Shown: one piece after another, positions 1 through 4,591 of the stretch
Layout of the letters: each line of letters starts with the position of its first letter
How positions within the stretch are numbered: the stretch's first letter is position 1
DNA from: an uncultured Gammaproteobacteria bacterium
GTDB taxonomy: Bacteria; Pseudomonadota; Gammaproteobacteria; Pseudomonadales; Pseudohongiellaceae
DNA: 5,062 nucleotides
NCBI GenBank assembly: GCA_903926285.1
Contig: CAIYIP010000116.1
Coordinates: forward strand, 1 to 5,062
Direction: 5' to 3'
Notes under the pieces: model-generated
What the model saw: only the letters and a program-made list of their open reading frames with translations
The model's database searches: none
What the model was told of the DNA's origin: nothing
Made by a program: the position numbers and the translations under genes

Positions 1-491
1 CCATAACGCGCAAGAGTTTGGCCAAGATCTTCATTATCCTGTTCAATGCCCAGGTCGGCAGCAACGTCAAAGAGGCCAAACAAGCCGGCGCTGGAGTTCA
101 GGGCAAAGCGGGTCAGTTCGGTGCCACAGTTGCGCAGGTCAGCCTGAAGCAGTGCGCTGGCTGCGGATACCGGAGTGCCCAGGTTGGAGAAAAAGTTGCT
201 GAAAGAGATGCGCACGCCCACAGGCAATATACGCAAACCGCGTGCTACGGGTTTAAAAACACCGCGGTATAACTTGTCATTGATGGCAAAGGTTACGCGG
301 TTGATGCCTTCCAGTGGATCAGCAATCCGGATTTCAGCTTCCGCGCCTTCGTCAAAATCAAAAAACTCTTCATCTCCCTGTGCCGGTTGCGACGTCTCCT
401 GGGAAAAGCCAAATTGAGGGATGGCAAACATGGTTACAAGACCAAGAGAAGCCAAAAGCTTGCGCGGCTTAACACCATAAGTATTTTTCAT
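1..491 (-). CDS. mlaA: MlaA (VacJ) outer-membrane phospholipid-transport protein, N-terminal 163 residues; gene runs off the left edge
   Basis: MlaA forms a channel in the outer membrane that removes mislocalised phospholipids from the outer leaflet and passes them towards the inner-membrane MlaFEDB complex. The reading frame is open from an ATG at 491 to the window edge with no stop, so only the N-terminal part is present. Family signatures seen are D-P-L-E-G-I-N-R (residues 58-65), the N-D and Y-R pair (71-76), K-P-V-A-R-G (80-85), N-F-F-S-N-L-G-T-P (99-107), a T-E-L-T-R-F block (124-129) and the D-L-G-Q-T-L block (155-160). The first 30 residues form a signal peptide (basic K/R start, hydrophobic core about 12-27, likely cleavage near G-F-S/Q). 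There is no lipobox cysteine; the first Cys is residue 122, so this protein may be secreted by signal peptidase I and not lipidated as in E. coli. A ribosome binding site AAGGAAG (498-504) lies 6 nt before the ATG. It follows mlaD by 29 bp and is the last operon gene visible. Confidence 0.93.
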   Translation of the reverse strand, partial: MKNTYGVKPRKLLASLGLVTMFAIPQFGFSQETSQPAQGDEEFFDFDEGAEAEIRIADPLEGINRVTFAINDKLYRGVFKPVARGLRILPVGVRISFSNFFSNLGTPVSAASALLQADLRNCGTELTRFALNSSAGLFGLFDVAADLGIEQDNEDLGQTLARY

Positions 492-520
492 GAAAATCTT
501 CCTTGTTCGACAGGCGGGCG

Positions 521-970
521 TTAACCCTTGTCGCTAAACATGTATTTGCTTACCAGTTCTTCCAGATTGACTGCTGATTCGGTTTCGTAAATTTCCATCC
601 CGTCTGTGAGGAGTTCTTCAAACCCGCCCGGGATAATCTTGATAAACTTCTCGCCAATAATGCCCTGGGTACGGATAGCAGCAATTGCATCTTCCTGCAC
701 AGGGACTCCCTGATTGATGCGCAGGCTCACAATAGCCTCATAGCTATCAGGATCAAACTCGATATCGCTGACTGTGCCAACGCGCACACCGGCAGCTTCC
801 ACAATGGCGCCAGCCTGCATGCCGGAAATCGAGGTGAAGCGCGCTGTAAGTGTGTACCCCGGTTGCTCGGTAAAACGCACTCCCCCAATGCTGACGGCAA
901 TGTAGGTAAAAGCCGCTATACCGATCATGACAAATATACCGGTTAACAATTCAATATTAAGTTTTTGCAT
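521..970 (-). CDS. mlaD: MlaD, MCE-domain phospholipid-binding subunit of the Mla ABC transporter
   Basis: MlaD is the inner-membrane-anchored periplasmic subunit that forms a hexameric MCE ring on top of MlaFE and carries phospholipid through its central pore. The 149-residue protein has one N-terminal membrane helix (about residues 8-28) followed by a single MCE domain (about 39-117) with the typical Y-T-L-T-A-R-F start, the G-x-x-V-G-x-V turn (61-67) and an I-R-T-Q-G-I-I-G-E-K-F-I block (99-110). The end (E-S-A-V-N-L-E-E-L-V through S-D-K-G) aligns by eye with the pore-lining helix of E. coli MlaD, which ends in a similar S-K-G and then continues about 30 residues; that disordered tail is absent here. 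The ATG at 970 sits 38 bp after mlaE, with a purine-rich GAGAAAGG just upstream. In E. coli mlaC follows mlaD; here mlaA follows, the order I recall from betaproteobacterial mla operons. Confidence 0.96.
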   Translation of the reverse strand: MQKLNIELLTGIFVMIGIAAFTYIAVSIGGVRFTEQPGYTLTARFTSISGMQAGAIVEAAGVRVGTVSDIEFDPDSYEAIVSLRINQGVPVQEDAIAAIRTQGIIGEKFIKIIPGGFEELLTDGMEIYETESAVNLEELVSKYMFSDKG

Positions 971-1008
971 ACCTTTCTCGCTTGTTCCTTGCTTGCCAAC
1001 GGGGCGGC

Positions 1009-1797
1009 TTATGAAAATATTGCACCAATAAGAAAATCGCTGAACAGTACCGCAATCGACGATAACACCACTGCATCAGTGGTAACAAAACTCACGCCTT
1101 CTGCGCCCTGCGAGCCGGCTTTTGTAAGGTGCATGTAGAAACCTTTTGCACAGCAGATCAGGGTAATCAGCACGCCAAAAATAACGGATTTTACCAGTCC
1201 CAACCGCACGTCTTCCCACTCAACCGCATCTATCATGCCATTCATGTAAGAACCTTCAGCCACCCCAAACATCACAACCCCTACAAAATAACCACCGAAC
1301 AGGGCGACTGAATCAAATACCGCCGTCAGCAGGGGAACGGAGATCAGTCCGGCAATGACTTTGGGCGCAACCAGGTATTTATTGGGTGAGATCGCCATAC
1401 ATTCGAGCGCATCTACCTGTTCGGTTATACGCATGATGCCGAGTTCGGCCGTTATGGCAGACCCTGCTCTGCCAACTACCATGAGTGCTGTCATCACGGG
1501 TCCGAGTTCGCGGATAACACTCAGTGCAACCCCGGCACCCAGCAAGTTAACCGAGCCGAAGCGCTCCAGAATGCTGTAAAACTGCAGGCCCAGCACCATG
1601 CCTATCGTAACGCCTGAGATCACGATCAGCGACAACGAACGCGCACCGATAAAATAAATCTGCCGGACTATCGTATAAAAGCGGTAGGGCGGCCGTGCCA
1701 GTTCCCAGAGGACGAGCAGCAACAGATTAAACGTGCGACCGGTTTGCTCGAGTCCCGTCAGTGTATAGGTGCCGATATTTTCCAGCTTTTTCAGCAT
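1009..1797 (-). CDS. mlaE: MlaE, integral-membrane permease of the Mla phospholipid ABC transporter
   Basis: MlaE is the membrane subunit that dimerises and couples the MlaF ATPase to the MlaD ring. The protein has several hydrophobic membrane segments and the conserved core G-M-V-L-G-L-Q, R-E-L-G-P-V, G-R-A-G-S-A-I-T-A-E-L-G and M-R-I-T-E-Q-V-D-A-L, the coupling region of the MlaE/YrbE family. I chose the ATG at 1797, giving 262 residues; the sequence from this Met (M-L-K-K-L-E-N-I-G) aligns with the start of E. coli MlaE (260 residues). The same frame stays open upstream to a GTG at 1884, which would give 291 residues and overlap the end of mlaF by 14 bp. That longer form adds 29 polar residues not expected in the family and has only a weak ribosome binding site (GTAG directly adjacent). 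The chosen ATG has AAAGGAACAGG upstream, somewhat far away, so the start is not certain. Identity of the gene is not in doubt. Confidence 0.94.
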   Translation of the reverse strand: MLKKLENIGTYTLTGLEQTGRTFNLLLLVLWELARPPYRFYTIVRQIYFIGARSLSLIVISGVTIGMVLGLQFYSILERFGSVNLLGAGVALSVIRELGPVMTALMVVGRAGSAITAELGIMRITEQVDALECMAISPNKYLVAPKVIAGLISVPLLTAVFDSVALFGGYFVGVVMFGVAEGSYMNGMIDAVEWEDVRLGLVKSVIFGVLITLICCAKGFYMHLTKAGSQGAEGVSFVTTDAVVLSSIAVLFSDFLIGAIFS

Positions 1798-1870
1798 AAG
1801 GTGAATAACCTGTTCCTTTAAGACTGCTTTAGTCCGGTTTGCATTCGCAGGGTGGAAAAAACTTTGACTA

Positions 1871-2680
1871 TCATTCTTCTTCACCTACGAGACGGCGCAA
1901 ATGGGCATCGGCATCAACAACTGTTTCGCGGGCTTTGCGATGGAGAAGATCCTGCACTTCCAGATTTGTGGACGCTCTTATCTGCTCGGGTGTGCCTGTT
2001 TCAAGTATACGGCCCTCGCCAATCACGGCGATGTGGTCGGCGATCTTGAACACGCTGTCGAGCTCATGGGTTATTACGATAATTGTCATGCGCATTGAAT
2101 TTTTCAGCATAATGATCAGCTCGTCGAGTTCGGCCGACGTGCTCGGATCAAGCCCCGAGGAAGGCTCGTCGAAGAACAGCAGTTTGGGGTCCATGATGAT
2201 GGCTCTTGCAAGCGCTGTACGCTTGGTCATGCCTCCTGACAGTTCGGCCGGCATCAGGTGTTCGTGAGGCAGCATGTTGACCATGTCCAGTTTTATGCGG
2301 GTCATGATTTCGATGGTGGTCTCGTCGAGCCTGGTATGTTCACGCAGCGGCAACTGGATGTTTTCGGCTACCGACATTGATGAAAACAGTGCGCCGCCCT
2401 GAAAGGCAACGCCCATCTGTTTACGCAAGGCATGCATGTCGCGAGCTCGCACACCGTTAACTTCCGTGCCAAGTATGTTGATGCTGCCCGAGGTCGGTTT
2501 TTTCAATCCCAGAATGCAGCGCAGCAAAGTGCTTTTGCCCGCTCCGCTTCCGCCCATGATGACCATGATCTGGCCGGCAGGAATGTCAAGGTTAATACCA
2601 TCTAGAATTCGGCGGGTGCCGTAATCCACTACTAGGTCGCGAATCGTTATGGCATTTTCGACTGCAGGTATTTCCGTCAT
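1871..2680 (-). CDS. mlaF: MlaF, ATPase subunit of the Mla phospholipid ABC transporter
   Basis: MlaF is the cytoplasmic ATPase that powers lipid movement by MlaFEDB. At 269 residues it equals the E. coli protein in length. All nucleotide-binding motifs are intact: Walker A G-G-S-G-A-G-K-S-T (43-51), Q-loop Q94 in F-Q-G-G-A-L-F, ABC signature L-S-G-G-M (147-151), Walker B L-L-F-F-D-E-P (167-173) with catalytic E172, D-loop S-G-L-D (175-178) and switch H205. The F-Q-x-G-A-L-F and P-L-R-E-H-T segments are typical of the Mla/Mkl subgroup. A C-terminal tail of about 35 residues follows the ATPase core; in E. coli the MlaF tail contributes to the MlaF-MlaB interface. The ATG at 2680 lies 5 bp after the STAS gene stop, and the AGGA that could serve as ribosome binding site lies inside the end of that gene, so the two are probably translationally coupled. 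Confidence 0.96.
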   Translation of the reverse strand: MTEIPAVENAITIRDLVVDYGTRRILDGINLDIPAGQIMVIMGGSGAGKSTLLRCILGLKKPTSGSINILGTEVNGVRARDMHALRKQMGVAFQGGALFSSMSVAENIQLPLREHTRLDETTIEIMTRIKLDMVNMLPHEHLMPAELSGGMTKRTALARAIIMDPKLLFFDEPSSGLDPSTSAELDELIIMLKNSMRMTIIVITHELDSVFKIADHIAVIGEGRILETGTPEQIRASTNLEVQDLLHRKARETVVDADAHLRRLVGEEE

Positions 2681-2685
2681 GTTGG

Positions 2686-3015
2686 CTACAATTCCTGCCG
2701 GAATTGTTCCGCACTGGTGTAAAGCGAAAAGATCTTGTCGAGGCGCGTAAGGGTCAGTACTTGCATCGCGGCTCCGCTGATGTTGAGCAGGCCAAACGCC
2801 AGGTTGGCGGTTTTTGCGGTTTGGTAGCCTTCAACCAGCGAGGCTATGCCGGAGCTGTCGATATAACTGACGTTACCCATGTCTATCAACAGAGGATTGC
2901 CTGCCTTAATCCTTTCAAGGATGGTCTCTCTGAGTTCCGGGGAGAAGTGCATATCCACCTCACCGCTGAGCTGTAACAGGTCGTAACCTGCTTCCGGCTT
3001 GATACTGCATTCCAT
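2686..3015 (-). CDS. STAS-domain protein, MlaB-like or anti-sigma-factor antagonist (SpoIIAA/RsbV type)
   Basis: The 109 residues form a single STAS domain with no membrane segment. The diagnostic loop is Y-I-D-S-S-G-I (51-57), preceded by L-L-I-D-M-G-N-V (42-49), as in SpoIIAA and RsbV, where the second serine of D-S-S-G is phosphorylated by the partner kinase. STAS proteins are also subunits of Mla transporters: E. coli MlaB binds MlaF and is needed for its activity, and has D-T-G-G at the same place. Position supports an MlaB role, because the gene ends 5 bp before mlaF. The other neighbour supports a partner-switch role, because a kinase gene ends 12 bp upstream. Both may be true: a phosphorylatable MlaB. 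A strong ribosome binding site AAGGA (3022-3026) lies 6 nt before the ATG. No second STAS gene is visible, though mlaB could also lie beyond the left edge. I leave the symbol blank because the two roles cannot be separated from sequence. Confidence 0.92.
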   Translation of the reverse strand: MECSIKPEAGYDLLQLSGEVDMHFSPELRETILERIKAGNPLLIDMGNVSYIDSSGIASLVEGYQTAKTANLAFGLLNISGAAMQVLTLTRLDKIFSLYTSAEQFRQEL

Positions 3016-3027
3016 ACTACGTCCTTA

Positions 3028-3468
3028 CTAATTTGATTCAGTCTGCCTGTGCAGGCATTTTTTCATCTGCAGCACATTGCCACAGCCGTTCTTGCATTCG
3101 ACCAGCTGCACCTCATCCATAATCTCGTTGATGATGTGACAACCGAGGCCGCCGGGGCGGATCTCATCCAATGGCCTCGATTGCAATTGTTCGGCACGGG
3201 TTTTGTGGTGGGCAAAGTCCGTAAGGCGAAAGGTCATATTATCGCCTTGTTTTTCCACTTCGAGAATGATGTCGCCCTGCTCTTCCTTGCCGTAGGCATG
3301 CTGAATGATATTCATGCATGCCTCGCCTACGGCCAGCACTATGCAATTAGTCATGGTTTCGGACTTGCTGCATGAAGCCATCACTTCGCGGAGTTTCTGT
3401 CTTACATTGCCCATGTTCTCGGAACGTGCCGGAAACTGAAGCGCCAGAAGTTTCCGGGTTTTGCTCAT
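3028..3468 (-). CDS. HATPase-domain anti-sigma-type serine kinase (RsbW/SpoIIAB-like)
   Basis: This 146-residue cytoplasmic protein is a stand-alone GHKL ATPase domain (HATPase_c_2 type), like the anti-sigma kinases RsbW and SpoIIAB that phosphorylate a STAS partner. The N box is clear: V-G-E-A-C-M-N-I-I-Q-H-A-Y-G with E49, N53 and H57. The G2 box is also clear: R-P-G-G-L-G (104-109), followed by the typical I-I-N-E-I-M-D-E-V. The G1 box is unusual: it reads D84-F-A-H-H where the family normally has D-x-G-x-G, so both glycines are replaced, though the nucleotide-base-binding Asp is kept. The substrate is most likely the STAS protein encoded 12 bp downstream. It is the first confident gene of the operon, preceded by a long non-coding region; no strong ribosome binding site precedes the ATG at 3468. 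No PP2C-type phosphatase or sigma factor gene is in the window. Which regulator, if any, it binds besides the STAS protein is unknown. Confidence 0.88.
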   Translation of the reverse strand: MSKTRKLLALQFPARSENMGNVRQKLREVMASCSKSETMTNCIVLAVGEACMNIIQHAYGKEEQGDIILEVEKQGDNMTFRLTDFAHHKTRAEQLQSRPLDEIRPGGLGCHIINEIMDEVQLVECKNGCGNVLQMKKCLHRQTESN

Positions 3469-3543
3469 AGAGCGGCGTCATCTAACAGCAATAAACACAA
3501 ACCAACATAACTGGAGCCCGGTTTTACAGGTTTATGTTTATAC

Positions 3544-3568
3544 GCCAACAGATGCGGACTCTGTTGGC
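3544..3568. promoter_or_regulatory. Perfect inverted repeat, 9-bp arms and 7-base loop, in the operon leader
   Basis: GCCAACAGA (3544-3552) and TCTGTTGGC (3560-3568) are exact reverse complements around a 7-base centre. It lies 76 bp upstream of the kinase start and directly next to the 9-bp tandem array. There is no T-run on either side, so it does not look like an intrinsic terminator. It could be an operator for a dimeric regulator or, if transcription begins further upstream, an RNA hairpin in the leader. The inverted repeat itself is certain; its role is inference. Confidence 0.45.
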
Positions 3569-3574
3569 TTGGCA

Positions 3575-3610
3575 TTTGCAATATTTGCAATATTGGCAAT
3601 AGTTGCAATA
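3575..3610. repeat. Tandem array of four 9-bp units (consensus TTTGCAATA)
   Basis: Four directly adjacent units read TTTGCAATA, TTTGCAATA, TTGGCAATA and GTTGCAATA, with no spacer. The first two are identical, and the last two differ from them by one base each. Each unit ends in GCAATA, and three of the four contain the self-complementary TTGCAA. The array ends 107 bp upstream of the kinase start codon and 7 bp from the inverted repeat. It may be a cluster of protein-binding sites or a slippage-prone repeat that alters promoter spacing; no function is shown by the sequence alone. Confidence 0.85.
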
Positions 3611-3656
3611 GATAGCTCCCGCTCAGGGATTTGAGATTGCCTGTTTCTCAGGCCTT

Positions 3657-3770
3657 TTAGTTGCCCTGGCCAGTCTTCCTGACACGCGGGCAGTATACAA
3701 ATTCAGGCCGGTGCTGGCCAGCTTGGAAGCGGCTCAGACAAACATCAGGGGTTGAGAATTGGTCGGACAT
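3657..3770 (-). CDS. Candidate small ORF, 37 codons, unknown function
   Basis: An ATG at 3770 opens a 37-codon frame ending in TAA at 3657-3659. It is preceded by AAGGGA (3778-3783) with a 7-nt spacing, which is a good ribosome binding site and the main support. The peptide begins M-S-D-Q-F-S-T-P-D-V-C and ends C-P-R-V-R-K-T-G-Q-G-N; it is polar and basic towards the end, has two cysteines (11 and 27), and has no membrane segment or signal peptide. I do not recognise it. It lies in the same direction as the operon, 188 bp upstream of the kinase start, with the tandem repeat between them. It could be a real small protein, a leader peptide or chance. Confidence 0.28.
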   Translation of the reverse strand: MSDQFSTPDVCLSRFQAGQHRPEFVYCPRVRKTGQGN

Positions 3771-3907
3771 AAAGAGTTCCCTTAAAGCAGCCTAGGGGCA
3801 AACAAACCTGCATACAACCTTTATTTCTGCGGATAGTCATTGATTAGGGCGGGTTCTTTGACGGACATCGACAGGGTATGGACTTATGGTGAGGAGGTAA
3901 TTTGCTG

Positions 3908-3961
3908 ATGGCCGCAAATCAGGACTTCGCAAGTCTTGTTCAGGTTATTCCTGAAGGTTAA
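3908..3961 (+). CDS. Candidate 17-codon mini-ORF with a near-perfect ribosome binding site
   Basis: On the plus strand, GAGGAGGT (3891-3898) lies 9 nt before an ATG at 3908, followed by 17 codons and TAA at 3959-3961. The Shine-Dalgarno match is the strongest in the window, but the peptide (M-A-A-N-Q-D-F-A-S-L-V-Q-V-I-P-E-G) is unrecognised, runs against every confident gene, and has no visible promoter. It also covers two small hairpins. It may well be chance. Confidence 0.15.
   Translation: MAANQDFASLVQVIPEG
3921..3955. other. Two adjacent small hairpins after the glycosylase stop codon
   Basis: AGGACTT and AAGTCTT (3921-3937, 3-base loop, one G-T pair) are followed by TTCAGG and CCTGAA (3939-3955, 5-base loop, perfect). 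On the minus strand they begin 12 nt after the glycosylase stop codon, where a terminator would be expected. Neither is GC-rich and there is no run of T after them, so an intrinsic terminator is not well supported. They could protect the 3' end of the transcript or be chance. Confidence 0.25.
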
Positions 3962-3966
3962 AGAAA

Positions 3967-4506
3967 CTACACGGTTGTCGCTACAAGGGGGGGCAATATG
4001 GCACGCCATTCCTGGAGTTTTTGCGCAAACTTAACGGACGCATGCGCGGGGCTGGTTGAAGGAAGCCGCAAGTACGTCAGTGAAACATCGCCAAGCTCGC
4101 GGAGCCCATGCTGTTTGAAGCAGACTTCTGCTTTGGCGCCATTGAAGAAAATGTGGGTGATCTGTTTATAGGTCTGGAAGAAGGAGTGGAAATCATTGGC
4201 AGTCTGGGTGTCGCGCGCAATACTTGAATCCAGACTGCCCTCGCGAGTACAGGATTGAAGCACGTCCCATACGGCTATCCGGGCGCTTTTAGCTGCCTTT
4301 ACCCGTGTCTCGTATGAAGAGCCAGTTTCGACGTCGAGAAGTTCCGACATGATGTGCCAAAAATGGTTTTGCGGATGGGCATAATACTCGTGCGCAGTAA
4401 GCGAAGCGCGGCCCGGCATGCTGCCAAGGATCAGGATCCTGGCATTTTTGTCAGCAATGGGAGGGAAGCTGTAAATTAATGCCATTGTCGATATAGCCAG
4501 GTTCAT
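3967..4506 (-). CDS. DNA-deoxyinosine (hypoxanthine) glycosylase, uracil-DNA-glycosylase superfamily family 6
   Basis: This family removes deaminated bases, chiefly hypoxanthine arising from adenine deamination, by cutting the N-glycosidic bond and starting base excision repair. The 179-residue protein shows the signature block L-G-S-M-P-G-R-A-S-L (27-36) followed by Y-Y-A-H-P-Q-N-H-F-W (41-50), then A-V-W-D-V-L (78-83) and the C-terminal L-P-S-T-S-P-A-H-A (148-156). In family 6 the catalytic asparagine is, as I recall, not in motif 1; N47 in H-P-Q-N-H-F-W is the likely equivalent. The ATG at 4506 is the first start; an ATG at 4485 (residue 8) would begin directly at the conserved region, and neither has a clear ribosome binding site. 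It lies 85 bp downstream of the DUF1552 gene and 498 bp upstream of the kinase gene, so it is probably its own unit. Mug-type glycosylases are related, but these motifs fit the deoxyinosine type better. Confidence 0.87.
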   Translation of the reverse strand: MNLAISTMALIYSFPPIADKNARILILGSMPGRASLTAHEYYAHPQNHFWHIMSELLDVETGSSYETRVKAAKSARIAVWDVLQSCTREGSLDSSIARDTQTANDFHSFFQTYKQITHIFFNGAKAEVCFKQHGLRELGDVSLTYLRLPSTSPAHASVKFAQKLQEWRAILPPLVATTV

Positions 4507-4544
4507 GCTTCAGCAGAATTATCTGTTTAAAGAGCAATAACACA

Positions 4545-4555
4545 GAACCTGGTTC
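4545..4555. promoter_or_regulatory. Short palindrome GAAC-CTG-GTTC upstream of the glycosylase gene
   Basis: GAACC and GGTTC flank a single central base, 39 bp upstream of the glycosylase ATG. It is too tight to form a stem-loop, so if functional it would be a protein-binding site. It resembles the Gram-positive LexA (SOS) box, CGAAC-N4-GTTCG, but with three central bases and not four, and gammaproteobacterial LexA boxes are CTGT-N8-ACAG. A DNA-repair gene next to it makes the likeness worth recording, no more. Confidence 0.15.
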
Positions 4556-4591
4556 GTTGACCTTCTTTCTTCACCACTTCAAAATTTCGTT

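Larger units (their letters stand above)
3469..3966. other. Long intergenic region upstream of the kinase-STAS-mla operon
   Basis: About 500 bases lie between the glycosylase gene and the operon. No confident gene is present. From right to left, the operon direction, it holds two small hairpins just after the glycosylase stop (3921-3955), a candidate 37-codon ORF (3657-3770), a 9-bp tandem repeat (3575-3610) and a 9-bp-stem inverted repeat (3544-3568). The operon promoter should be here, but I found no convincing sigma-70 pair. The best minus-strand candidates are weak: TTGGCG at the left arm of the inverted repeat followed 16 bases later by TAAAAC, or a lone TATAAA just past the inverted repeat without a matching -35. 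Confidence 0.6.

Noticed and set aside
1839..2267. Plus-strand ORF of 142 codons opposite mlaF and mlaE
   Set aside because: It is antisense to mlaF, whose motifs are complete, and its Ser/Arg/Met-rich sequence looks like a reverse-strand shadow.
3049..3375. Plus-strand ORF of 108 codons opposite the kinase gene, and a similar one at 2704-2976 opposite the STAS gene
   Set aside because: Both are antisense to clearly recognisable domains and match no family I know.
3575..3610. Tandem 9-bp units as a CRISPR array or plasmid iterons
   Set aside because: Units are far too short and have no spacers for CRISPR, and no replication initiator gene is nearby.
3639..3658. GCCTG/CAGGC hairpin followed by CTTTT on the plus strand, resembling a terminator
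   Set aside because: The stem is only 5 bp and no plus-strand gene lies upstream that would need it.
3666..3721. Two copies of the self-complementary octamer CTGGCCAG, 48 bp apart (3666-3673 and 3714-3721)
   Set aside because: Short GC-rich palindromes recur by chance, flanks do not match, and both fall within the candidate small ORF.
3745..3840. Minus-strand ORF of 31 codons starting at ATG 3840
   Set aside because: No ribosome binding site, and it overlaps the better-supported 37-codon frame.
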